Origin: an uncultured Fibrobacterota bacterium
GTDB taxonomy: Bacteria; Fibrobacterota; Fibrobacteria; Fibrobacterales; Fibrobacteraceae
Direction: 5' to 3'
NCBI GenBank assembly: GCA_903876665.1
Contig: CAIRAY010000034.1
Location: 1 to 64,000 of the forward strand
DNA: 64,000 bases
Position numbers and translations under genes: made by a program. The notes beneath the pieces were generated by a model. That model worked only from the letters and a program-made list of their open reading frames with translations, was not told the DNA's origin and searched no databases. Of this stretch, positions 26,207-33,983 are shown piece by piece. Every line of letters starts with the position of its first letter. The first letter of the stretch is position 1.

Positions 26207-27279
26207 ACGAATGCCGCCTTTTGCTTGTCCATACTAAATACATACGCAAGAACTTCTGCAACACCGTTGTAGAGCTCCTGCGGAACACCGTCACCCACCT
26301 GGACCTGGTCATACATGGCACGGGCGAGAGGTTTATTTTCCACAATGGGAACGCCATTTTCCTTAGCCAAATTTCGGATATGCTCCGCAATCAATCGTTT
26401 TCCTTTAGCAACAACAACGGGGACTTGATCCTCGCCGCGGTTATAGCGGATGGCGATGGCAATAAAGGTCGGGTTGGTGATGACCACCGTCGCCTTGGGA
26501 ACTTCGTGCACCATGAACTGCTGGTGCATCTTGTACATCGCCCGCTTGCGCGCTAGGATGGTTTTGGGATCACCCATGGAATTTTTATTTTCCTCTTTGA
26601 CCTCTTCCTTGGTCATTTTCAAATCGTTGGTTGTCTTACGTTTTTGATAAATCCAATCAATAATTCCGAGAATCAGAAGCAATATCGCAACCTTCCAAAG
26701 GATTTCAAAAGCCAAATCTACGATGAGCCCGACGATACCCGCCAAGTCCAAGTCCACCGAAGTTAAAATATCGTCCAAGCGGTTGCGGATCGCATCATAG
26801 GAAACATAACCGATCGCAGCCATTTTCGCCAGACCTTTCAACAGCTCAATCCAAGCCTCCTTCCCAAAAATTCCGGTAACCGCCTGGAGGTTGAAAAGCT
26901 TTTTCAAATCAAATTCCAGAGGCTTGGTGGTGAAGTTGAGGCCGACCTGGAGGAGATTCACCACCAGCCCGGCCACCAACAAAAGGACCAAAATCGGCCA
27001 CATCATTTCCATCATCAATTTAAGCACATGCACGATCAGGAAATTAAACCATTGGTCCGTTGGTTCAGGAACAAAGGCCAAAGTCCCAAAGAATTCCCTC
27101 ATCAGATCCATGCTGGATTGAGAAAATTGTCCTCCAAATTTGGCGATGCCTACAATACCCACAAAGAGAATCACCGAAGAATTCAAATCCATGGAACGCC
27201 CGAGTTGCCCACGGTCCCTAGCTTCATCCAGCTTTCGCCCGGAGGGGGCTTCGGTTTTGTCTTCGCTATCTTCAGCCAT
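26203..27279 (-). CDS. flhB: Flagellar export substrate-switch protein FlhB
   Basis: A 358-residue membrane protein of the export gate, with an N-terminal cytosolic KTEAPSGRKLDEARDRGQ segment, four membrane helices (about 33-50, 75-110, 150-190, 192-212) and the cytosolic FlhBc domain. FlhB proteins cut themselves between N and P of an NPTH motif to switch from hook to filament export. Here the motif is N269-P270-T271-F272, so the histidine is phenylalanine; the codons AAC CCG ACC TTT are unambiguous. The cleaved bond itself is intact. The gene overlaps fliR by 8 bp and the following lipoprotein gene by 4 bp. Confidence 0.95.
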   Translation of the reverse strand: MAEDSEDKTEAPSGRKLDEARDRGQLGRSMDLNSSVILFVGIVGIAKFGGQFSQSSMDLMREFFGTLAFVPEPTDQWFNFLIVHVLKLMMEMMWPILVLLLVAGLVVNLLQVGLNFTTKPLEFDLKKLFNLQAVTGIFGKEAWIELLKGLAKMAAIGYVSYDAIRNRLDDILTSVDLDLAGIVGLIVDLAFEILWKVAILLLILGIIDWIYQKRKTTNDLKMTKEEVKEENKNSMGDPKTILARKRAMYKMHQQFMVHEVPKATVVITNPTFIAIAIRYNRGEDQVPVVVAKGKRLIAEHIRNLAKENGVPIVENKPLARAMYDQVQVGDGVPQELYNGVAEVLAYVFSMDKQKAAFV

Positions 27280-28081
27280 GGACAGCCCCCGACTTTAGCA
27301 GGTAGGCGATGGCCTCTTGAACTTGCCGAAAATTGGAATCGAAGAGCATGCTCATCAGTGGAAAACTTTGCCACATAATGAATATTCCTACCACAATTTT
27401 TAAAGGAACCGCAACGACCCACACATTCATCTCGGGCATTACGCGCGACATCAAAGCCATGCCGAGCGACATCATCAAAAGGGCAATCATTACCGGAGCA
27501 GCCAATTTAACCCCCGTCACCAGGGCCAGGCCGGACATGAGACAGACGGTACGCGCAATAGGGAGCATTTCCCAATTGAAATGCCCAATTGGAATATACT
27601 GGAATGATTCAATGACCACCTGAATGAAATAATAATGGAATCCCTTCACCAGAAAAGCAATCGAAAACACCAGCACCAGCAGAACACCGATTTCGTCTCC
27701 ACTTTCATCCTGAATGGGATCCATGGTACCGCCCATGGAAATGCCAATATCCCGGGAAATAATATGACCTCCGATAACCACAAAATGAAAGAGATAGGTT
27801 GCCGTGAATCCGATCATCAGGCCAATCATCACCTGTTCCAGAACCAGTATAAAAAAGAAGATGGGCGAATTTTGGATGACAAAACCCGCAGGAGGCAACA
27901 AGGGGAAGGCGGCCAGGGCCAAAAAAAACGAGAGGCCGGCCTTTACCGTAGTGGGGATGACTCCGGTAATGGAAAGAAACGGCAAAATGAAAACGAGCAC
28001 ACTGACCCGCACCAAAACCAGAGAGAAGAGTTCAATCGACTCAACACTCAGATCCAGGTTTGTGGCAAGCATGGAAAGCAT
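27272..28081 (-). CDS. fliR: Flagellar export gate protein FliR
   Basis: An inner-membrane subunit of the FliPQR export channel, 269 residues, with about six hydrophobic helices (for example LVRVSVLVFILPFLSITGVIP and VILALLMMSLGMALMSRVMPEMNVW). The MPEMNVWVVAVPLKIVVGI stretch is characteristic of FliR. It starts 12 bp after fliQ and its end overlaps flhB by 8 bp, matching the usual fliP-fliQ-fliR-flhB order. Confidence 0.95.
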   Translation of the reverse strand: MLSMLATNLDLSVESIELFSLVLVRVSVLVFILPFLSITGVIPTTVKAGLSFFLALAAFPLLPPAGFVIQNSPIFFFILVLEQVMIGLMIGFTATYLFHFVVIGGHIISRDIGISMGGTMDPIQDESGDEIGVLLVLVFSIAFLVKGFHYYFIQVVIESFQYIPIGHFNWEMLPIARTVCLMSGLALVTGVKLAAPVMIALLMMSLGMALMSRVMPEMNVWVVAVPLKIVVGIFIMWQSFPLMSMLFDSNFRQVQEAIAYLLKSGAVHG

Positions 28082-28093
28082 GGATATCGCCTA

Positions 28094-28363
28094 TCAGGGA
28101 ATCAAATTGGGAATAACTTTCATGAGGTCGACAAAAAAATCCCGGAACAGTTGCACCATGGTGGGAAGGAAAAACAAAAGCACGAGCGTGACCCCCACAA
28201 TCTTGGGAATAAAGGTCATGGTCATTTCGTTGATGTGGGTCATGGTTTGAAACAAGGAAACAGCAAGGCCAATCACCAAGGCCGTCACCAGCATGGGCCC
28301 ACTCAGATAGAGCATGAGCACCATGGCGTTTCGCCCAATATCAATTACCATCAGATCAGACAT
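28094..28363 (-). CDS. fliQ: Flagellar export gate protein FliQ
   Basis: An 89-residue protein with two membrane hairpin helices (about 15-40 and 50-75): GPMLVTALVIGLAVSLFQTMTHINEMTMTFIPKIVGV is the typical FliQ core. Four copies assemble around FliP and FliR in the export channel. It starts 17 bp after fliP. Confidence 0.95.
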   Translation of the reverse strand: MSDLMVIDIGRNAMVLMLYLSGPMLVTALVIGLAVSLFQTMTHINEMTMTFIPKIVGVTLVLLFFLPTMVQLFRDFFVDLMKVIPNLIP

Positions 28364-28380
28364 TGTTCACCTCTTTTTCC

Positions 28381-29157
28381 CTAATGGAAACTCAGCAGAA
28401 CTTGTTGCACAATTAAATTCCACCCATCCACCATTACGAATAAAATCAATTTAAACGGCATGGAAATCATGACCGGCGGGAGCATCATCATACCCATGGA
28501 CATCAGAATCGAAGCCACGGCCATGTCAATCACCAGGAAGGGAATGTAAATCAAGAACCCAATAATGAAAGCCGTCTTCATTTCGGAGAGAATGAAGGCA
28601 GGAATCACCACGGTCATGGTCAGGTCGTCCACCGTCTTTGGATTGGCCTGTTTGGTTGCGCGCACAAAAAGGGCGAGCTCCTTTTCCCCGGTTTGACGCA
28701 GCATGAACTCCCGCAAGGGTTTGATCGCCTTGTCCATCCCCTGTTTGTAATCGATTTCTTTTTTCATGTAGGGCTGAATCGCTTCATCGTTGATGCGGTT
28801 GAAGGTCGGTGCCATCACAAAGAAGGTTAAAAAGAGAGAAAGCCCCATCACCATCTGGTTGGGGGGCGCTTCCGGAGTTCCGAGTGCTTTTTTGACAAAA
28901 TTCAAAACGATCACAATTCGGGTAAAGGCTGTCATCATGATGATGATCGAGGGGGCGAGCGAAAGCACGGTCAGGAGGGCAACGATTTCCAGGGTTACTG
29001 CGATGTCCTCGGGAGCTCCCGCTTTATCAACCCCAAATGTCACTTTTGGAAAGGGAAGCGCCGCCTGGGACCAGGCCACGCCTGCAAAAATCAACAAAAA
29101 GAAAATTAAGGTTCTGGCCCGACTTGCCGATATACCCGAGAAGGAGAGGAACTTCAT
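28381..29157 (-). CDS. fliP: Flagellar export gate protein FliP
   Basis: A 258-residue channel subunit of the export gate with a cleavable signal sequence (hydrophobic run near residues 15-30, ending AWSQA). Four membrane helices follow, with family signatures SLAPSIIIMMTAFTRIVIVLNFVKKALG, PPNQMVMGLSLFLTFFVM and the C-terminal IDMAVASILMSMGMMMLPPVMISMPFKLILFVMVDGWNL. It overlaps the upstream fliO by 4 bp. Confidence 0.96.
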   Translation of the reverse strand: MKFLSFSGISASRARTLIFFLLIFAGVAWSQAALPFPKVTFGVDKAGAPEDIAVTLEIVALLTVLSLAPSIIIMMTAFTRIVIVLNFVKKALGTPEAPPNQMVMGLSLFLTFFVMAPTFNRINDEAIQPYMKKEIDYKQGMDKAIKPLREFMLRQTGEKELALFVRATKQANPKTVDDLTMTVVIPAFILSEMKTAFIIGFLIYIPFLVIDMAVASILMSMGMMMLPPVMISMPFKLILFVMVDGWNLIVQQVLLSFH

Positions 29158-29699
29158 TTGCCACCGTCCTTGCGAAAACGCGAAAGCATTTGGTTCACGG
29201 TCTGGGAAAATTGCGCCGGAGTCACAATGGCAGCCTGAGCATTCTGGAGCAGGGTTTTTGCTTCATCCCCTTCCATGATGGCAAGAGTCCGCATGGAATC
29301 CGGAGTGGCTCCCAGCAAAATCACCTTGGATTCACCCACCCGCATCAACACCACCTTTTGGTGTTGCCCCAAGTGATAACTCTCCAGCAACTGCAAAGCT
29401 TTGCCACCAGCGGAAGGAGGCAAATCCATTTTTCGGACTTTGCGGGCAAGGTAGTAGAGAGCATAGATTAACGCCAAAACAATAATAAGGCTTATTGCCA
29501 GCCGTAACGCGATGCCAATGAAATCAGGAGGACCCGCCGGGGTAGTGGCTTGCACCTGAGCTGCCGCACGAGACCCATCAAGAATCAAATTCAAGTTTTC
29601 AATTTTTTTGTCCAATCCTCCCACTGAAGCCGAGGACTGGGCAAAGACGATCCCAAATGAAACCAATAAGACGATTGCAAACCATGAACGAATTCCCAC
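29154..29699 (-). CDS. fliO: Flagellar assembly factor FliO
   Basis: A 181-residue protein with a signal-like N-terminus (residues 1-20) and a single membrane helix (about 63-83, IALRLAISLIIVLALIYALYYL). It has a cytosolic FliO domain (LLESYHLGQHQKVVLMRVGESKVILLG). FliO chaperones FliP assembly. Its position directly before fliP and after fliN is canonical. The sequence is variable in the family, so the call leans on the VVLMRVGxxxxLLG-type motif and synteny. Confidence 0.88.
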   Translation of the reverse strand: MGIRSWFAIVLLVSFGIVFAQSSASVGGLDKKIENLNLILDGSRAAAQVQATTPAGPPDFIGIALRLAISLIIVLALIYALYYLARKVRKMDLPPSAGGKALQLLESYHLGQHQKVVLMRVGESKVILLGATPDSMRTLAIMEGDEAKTLLQNAQAAIVTPAQFSQTVNQMLSRFRKDGGK

Positions 29700-29701
29700 G
29701 A

Positions 29702-30763
29702 TTACCTCAACATTTTAATACGTTCTTCCGGAGTCACCAGATTCACCAAGCGAACACCGAAATTTTCATCCACCACAACCACTTCACCCTTTGCCACGAT
29801 CTTGCCGTTGATCAAAATATCCACAGGCTCTCCTGCAAAGCGCTCCATTTCAATGATCGCACCTGGGCCTAGTTCCAAAACCCTTTTAAGGCTCATCTGA
29901 GTGCGGCCCAGCTCAATGGTAATAGGCAATTCGATATCGATCAGAAGATCCAGGGCCTTGTTGCCCGTGGAGCCGTAGCCACCACCATGATTTCCGATTG
30001 AAGGAGAATGGGGAGCTTGGATTGGAGCCCCTTGCATGGCGCTGGTCAATGGCGCGGAGGGAGACGAAGCGCCAATTCCGAGACTGGAAAGACTGGTATC
30101 CGCGGCCGAACTGGATTTGGAAGCTTCATCTGAAAGTTTACTGGTTTTCAGGGAATCTAAGAGGGAACTGTCGAGGAGCCAATAGGCCTTCTGCTCCGGA
30201 AACCCTTCCACATGCAGCTTGATTTCCACCACGGCTTTGTAGGGGTCCAAATTGTTGACGGCAAGCAAATCATTGACCGTGCTTTGCCCGATTTCAACCG
30301 AAATACCCACCTCATTGGACATGGTCGTCGAAGAAGAACCCATGATTTGATTCATGATCTCCTGAATCGCATCCTTGTGGTCTTCGGAATAATCGACATT
30401 ACCACTCCCCATAAGCATCAAATCCGCGAGGATTGCCACGGTCTTTTTTTCGATGGCCAGATCCAAACGGCCGGATAATTCCTTGCGAAGGACACAATTC
30501 AACACCAGGCCATTCGCCACCAAATCATCAGGAAGGTTCTCCAGTTCGGAGGTGGTCTGAATCGGCATGAACTGAAAGTCCACGCTCCGAGACAACACAG
30601 TGGAAACCACCCCGGAAGCCTGCTCGGAAACAAGCCGGACCAACTTCTTGGCCGCATCGTATTCGGGACCTGTGGCCTGAGGCATGGAAATACTTCCCAT
30701 CCCCAGCCCCTTGGTCAGGGCATCAATATCTTCTTGGCTGAGTAATCCGTTATCGGTCGACAT
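29702..30763 (-). CDS. fliN: Flagellar motor switch protein FliN, long FliY-like form
   Basis: A C-ring switch protein of 353 residues, much longer than the about 130-residue enterobacterial FliN. The C-terminal 80 residues are the SpoA domain (DIELPITIELGRTQMSLKRVLELGPGAIIEMERFAGEPVDILINGKIVAKGEVVVVDENFGVRL). The N-terminus has LSQEDIDALTKGL, a FliM/FliY-type motif. Residues about 35-205 resemble the CheC-like middle domain of FliM/FliY (ILADLMLMGSG, DAIQEIMNQIMGSSS), followed by a Ser/Pro-rich linker. ATG 30763 follows GGGAGG at 6 nt and overlaps fliM by 14 bp. Phosphatase activity toward CheY-P, as in FliY, is possible but unproven. Confidence 0.92.
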   Translation of the reverse strand: MSTDNGLLSQEDIDALTKGLGMGSISMPQATGPEYDAAKKLVRLVSEQASGVVSTVLSRSVDFQFMPIQTTSELENLPDDLVANGLVLNCVLRKELSGRLDLAIEKKTVAILADLMLMGSGNVDYSEDHKDAIQEIMNQIMGSSSTTMSNEVGISVEIGQSTVNDLLAVNNLDPYKAVVEIKLHVEGFPEQKAYWLLDSSLLDSLKTSKLSDEASKSSSAADTSLSSLGIGASSPSAPLTSAMQGAPIQAPHSPSIGNHGGGYGSTGNKALDLLIDIELPITIELGRTQMSLKRVLELGPGAIIEMERFAGEPVDILINGKIVAKGEVVVVDENFGVRLVNLVTPEERIKMLR

Positions 30764-31799
30764 CGCCAACCTCCCGATCGATGATTGCAGTGATCTGAAT
30801 TGATTTGTTGCGACCGACTACGCCTGGCTTGCCCAGGAACTCGGGACGGTCTTCGACAAAGACCACCAAGTCGGAATTCGCAAGCTTGTCAAGCACCAGA
30901 ACATCTCCGATGCCCAATTGAAGAAAATCCCGGACAGTCAGACGGGTTTCCCCTATCTGGCAGCGCAAGGTAAGCGGCGTATTGCCCAGCTCGCGTTCCA
31001 CCAGGCGCCTCGTTTCCTGGGTCGTCGTCTTTTGCGAGGAAATCCAGGATTCACCAGACAGCTTGTCAATAATGGATTCAAGCAAAATAAAGGGGAAGCA
31101 AAGGCTCATTAATCCAGAGCCGTTGCGCATTTTCACTTCGAGGGAAATGAGCACCACCGTTTCACCGGGAGGCGCGATCTGCACAAATAGCGGATTGGTT
31201 TCGTAGCCCTCCATTTTGGGGCTGAAAATTCCGATATTTTCCCAGACTTCCTTCAAGTCCATGAGTCCGCGTTCAACAATTTTATTGATCACGGCACGTT
31301 CGATGTCCGTCAATTCCCGATTGGTTTCGAGTCCGCGACCTTGGCCACCAAACAGGCGGTCGAGCATGGTGAAAACCAGCGAGGGATTGATCTCGATAAT
31401 GGCGCTGGATTCCAATGGTTCCATTTGGAACACATAAATGCACGAAGGCGAGCTAATGCTCATAATAACTTCTTGGTAGGTCAGCTGATCGACGCTCACC
31501 AGCTCAATTTCCACCAGGGTTCGCAACATGGAAGAGAGCGTTGTGGACAGAAGACGGGCAAAACCTTCGTGAAGATTCTGCAAAGTCCGCATCTGGTCTT
31601 TGGAGACTCGGTCTGGACGACGGAAATCATATAGGCCCACTTGCTTGGGGGCAATATTGGCGATCTGCGGAGCTGAGGTTTGAATGGCGATGGAAGGCGA
31701 ACTGATCTCCATCCCCCCACCATTTCCAACAGATACCTCCCCTGAGGACACTGCGGAGAGCAGTGCGTCAACTTCTTCTTGGGAAAGTATATCACTCAT
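30750..31799 (-). CDS. fliM: Flagellar motor switch protein FliM
   Basis: A 349-residue C-ring protein. The N-terminal MSDILSQEEVDALLSAV is the CheY-binding and FliM signature segment. The middle domain includes FARLLSTTLSSMLRTLVEIELVSVDQLTYQEVI and DRLFGGQGRG, and the C-terminal SpoA domain is LTVRDFLQLGIGDVLVLDKLANSDLVVFVEDRPEFLGKPGVVGRNKSIQI. Interaction with phospho-CheY would reverse the motor. The gene lies between fliL and fliN as in many bacteria. Confidence 0.96.
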   Translation of the reverse strand: MSDILSQEEVDALLSAVSSGEVSVGNGGGMEISSPSIAIQTSAPQIANIAPKQVGLYDFRRPDRVSKDQMRTLQNLHEGFARLLSTTLSSMLRTLVEIELVSVDQLTYQEVIMSISSPSCIYVFQMEPLESSAIIEINPSLVFTMLDRLFGGQGRGLETNRELTDIERAVINKIVERGLMDLKEVWENIGIFSPKMEGYETNPLFVQIAPPGETVVLISLEVKMRNGSGLMSLCFPFILLESIIDKLSGESWISSQKTTTQETRRLVERELGNTPLTLRCQIGETRLTVRDFLQLGIGDVLVLDKLANSDLVVFVEDRPEFLGKPGVVGRNKSIQITAIIDREVGDVDR

Positions 31800-31810
31800 G
31801 ATCCTACCAC

Positions 31811-32389
31811 CTACTGCACAATGAACTCAACAAAGAACGCTCGTTGAACCTTTCCTAAAGGAATTGGATCTCCACCGGGCTTTTCTTCCACTTCCGCGGG
31901 AAGGATTGCATTGACATCGGAGACAATAGCCTCACGGATGGCTTTCTTTCCTTCTACCGTCATCAATTCCGCCAGAGGCTTCGAACTCAAAATGTCAATA
32001 ATGATATTTTTGATCTTGGGAAGGCGAGGTTCAAGCTCCTCAAGCATTTTTTTGTCGCTTGAGTTCCATTCCAATTGCACCGCGGCTTTCAAAAACCGTT
32101 CTCCATTGGTCTCGGCAATGTTCACCGTGACGTCGATTGGCTTTTCAAAGGTGACGCCCATTTCGGTTTGCTTGGCGTGGGCTTCCTTTTCCTTTTCCTG
32201 GGCGCTTTGCACGGATTCAAGGACTTTGTCCTCGGGCTTCAGTTTTTTCACAAAATATACGGCCATGGCGGCCTCAATTCCCAGGAACGCGACAAGAATG
32301 CCTCCCATGGCGATCCACTTTGTCATGGCTCCCTTGCCTCCTGCGGGCTTTGCGCCTTCTTCCGACTTCGCTTCTTCTTTTGCTGCCAT
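31811..32389 (-). CDS. fliL: Flagellar basal-body-associated protein FliL
   Basis: A 192-residue protein with a lysine/alanine-rich cytoplasmic start, one membrane helix (about residues 25-47, WIAMGGILVAFLGIEAAMAVYFV) and a periplasmic FliL domain (VTVNIAETNGERFLKAAVQLEW ... IIDILSSKPLAELMTVEGKKAIREAIVSDVNAIL). FliL rings surround the stator and stabilise it. It sits between motB and fliM, 3 bp after motB. Confidence 0.93.
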   Translation of the reverse strand: MAAKEEAKSEEGAKPAGGKGAMTKWIAMGGILVAFLGIEAAMAVYFVKKLKPEDKVLESVQSAQEKEKEAHAKQTEMGVTFEKPIDVTVNIAETNGERFLKAAVQLEWNSSDKKMLEELEPRLPKIKNIIIDILSSKPLAELMTVEGKKAIREAIVSDVNAILPAEVEEKPGGDPIPLGKVQRAFFVEFIVQ

Positions 32390-32392
32390 AGG

Positions 32393-33118
32393 TCATTTCC
32401 CCTGTTTTTGTTGATCCAGATAATCAACAAAAATTTGAATGCGACGGTTCTGTGTCCGATTCTCTTCGCTTGTGTTGGGAACGGCTGGACGGTACTCACC
32501 GTAGCCGACCGCACTCATGTTGGCTGGATTGATGCCCGCTTTTTCAGAAAGCAGTTCCACCACGGAAAGAGCGCGTGCACTTGACAATTCCCAATTGGAT
32601 CGAAATTGGCTATTGCTGATAGGGACATCGTCCGTGTGTCCCTCCACCCGGACTTTCAAGTCGGGCGTACTCTTGACAATGGTCGCGATGTCCGCAACGA
32701 TTTGCTCTCCCGTGGCCTTCAAATCCGCAGATCCAGAAGCAAACCCCACGGGGTCGCGCAAAAGAATCGCAATCCCTTTTTCCGTAACTTCCACCTTGAC
32801 CGATTCTCCCAATTGCTTTTGCTGGAAAACCTGCTGCAATTTCCGGGCATCATTAATGGAGTTCTTACGTCGATTTTCGCCTCCATCCTCCTTGGGAATT
32901 TGCAGAAAAGGATTTACGGCGATGGTGGGAAAGCTTTCGAGGACGCCAAAGGCCCCTGACAAGGATTCTGCCGTGATCTTGAACTTGGCGGTTTCAAACG
33001 TTGCCATGGACACTAACATGACAAAAAAGGTCAACAGCAAGGTCATCAGATCACCAAAGGTGAGCATGTACGCCGGCGCACCCCGAGGAGTGTATTCCTG
33101 ACGTTTGACCCTAGCCAC
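32393..33118 (-). CDS. motB: Motility stator protein MotB
   Basis: GTG 33118 is chosen because it lies 7 nt after AAGGAGG and overlaps the motA stop by 8 bp; the frame also allows a GTG at 33136. The 241-residue protein has one membrane helix, TFGDLMTLLLTFFVMLVS, in which the aspartate (residue 23) is the ion-binding residue of the stator channel. A plug/linker and an OmpA-like peptidoglycan-binding domain (LKVRVEGHTDDVPI, NWELSSARALSVVELL, GYGEYRPAV, NRRIQI) follow. It anchors the stator to the cell wall. Whether the coupling ion is H+ or Na+ is not clear from sequence alone. Confidence 0.95.
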   Translation of the reverse strand: MARVKRQEYTPRGAPAYMLTFGDLMTLLLTFFVMLVSMATFETAKFKITAESLSGAFGVLESFPTIAVNPFLQIPKEDGGENRRKNSINDARKLQQVFQQKQLGESVKVEVTEKGIAILLRDPVGFASGSADLKATGEQIVADIATIVKSTPDLKVRVEGHTDDVPISNSQFRSNWELSSARALSVVELLSEKAGINPANMSAVGYGEYRPAVPNTSEENRTQNRRIQIFVDYLDQQKQGK

Positions 33119-33905
33119 GTTTGGCCTCCTTCTCACGGGCTTCGCGGACTTTGATCCGATCGTCGGGAGCCAGATAGGTCAGCATTTTCCATTCCATGAG
33201 GCGAGGGTTTTCGCCACTTTGCAGCGCCATCACCCCTTCCATAATCATGGTTTTAGCTTGAATTTCCTTGGCGCTGTAGCCCCGGAGCTTTATTGCCAGA
33301 GGTAAGCAGAAAAGATTGGCGATCAGGGCTCCGTAAAAGGTTGTGATCAGGGCCACAGCCATTGCGGGACCGATGGTATCGGGATCGGACATGTTGGCTA
33401 GCATCAGGACAAGTCCGATCAATGTTCCAATCATGCCGAAAGCCGGAGCGATGGCGGCCAAGTCTTCCAAGACCTGGGAACCCTTGTGGTGGCGCTGTTC
33501 GATTTGATCAAGCTCGCTTTCGAGCAGGGCGCGGATAATGGCGGGATCGGTCCCGTCCACAGCCAGCTGCAAGCCTCGCCGGAAAAATTCATCGTTGATT
33601 TGGAAGAGTCCATTCTCCAGGGAAAGAATCCCCTCGCGCCTCGCCTGTTCCGAAAGCGCAATGAAGCGGCCCACCAAGGCGATTTGATCGATCTTGACGG
33701 GGATAAAGGCATTCTTGAGCGCGGATAGCAAATTAGACAGAGTAGACAAGGGGTAGGCAATGAAAATCGCGGAAAGGGAACCACCTAAGGTAATTGCTAC
33801 CGACGGCAAGTCGATAAACATGGCAATCCGCGAAGAATCCCCAATGCCCCAGAAGACAATGAGGTAGATTCCAGCGACTATTCCACCAATGGTTGCAAAA
33901 TCCAT
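33111..33905 (-). CDS. motA: Motility stator protein MotA
   Basis: A 264-residue membrane protein with four helices (about 5-25, 33-52, 145-168, 178-202). It has the MotA signatures FIDLPSVAITLGGSLSAIF, the cytosolic loop rich in charges, and AIAPAFGMIGTLIGLVLMLANMSDPDTIGPAMAVALITTFYGALIANLFCLPLAIKL. With MotB it forms the ion-driven stator that turns the rotor. No strong ribosome binding site precedes ATG 33905, but the family starts here. An inverted repeat separates it from flgE. Confidence 0.95.
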   Translation of the reverse strand: MDFATIGGIVAGIYLIVFWGIGDSSRIAMFIDLPSVAITLGGSLSAIFIAYPLSTLSNLLSALKNAFIPVKIDQIALVGRFIALSEQARREGILSLENGLFQINDEFFRRGLQLAVDGTDPAIIRALLESELDQIEQRHHKGSQVLEDLAAIAPAFGMIGTLIGLVLMLANMSDPDTIGPAMAVALITTFYGALIANLFCLPLAIKLRGYSAKEIQAKTMIMEGVMALQSGENPRLMEWKMLTYLAPDDRIKVREAREKEAKRG

Positions 33906-33940
33906 ATATTCTACCCGAAAGATACATTATTTCCACCATA

Positions 33941-33969
33941 GCTAACCCATTGAAAATCAATAGGTTAGC
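33941..33969. repeat. Intercistronic hairpin between flgE and motA
   Basis: GCTAACC-C-ATTGA pairs with TCAAT-A-GGTTAGC around an AAA loop, giving 12 paired bases with one mismatch. No T-run follows on the minus strand, so it looks like an attenuator or RNA-processing hairpin rather than a full terminator. It may set the level of the stator, switch and export genes relative to the hook genes. Confidence 0.6.
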
Positions 33970-33983
33970 CCCATGGAACCTGC

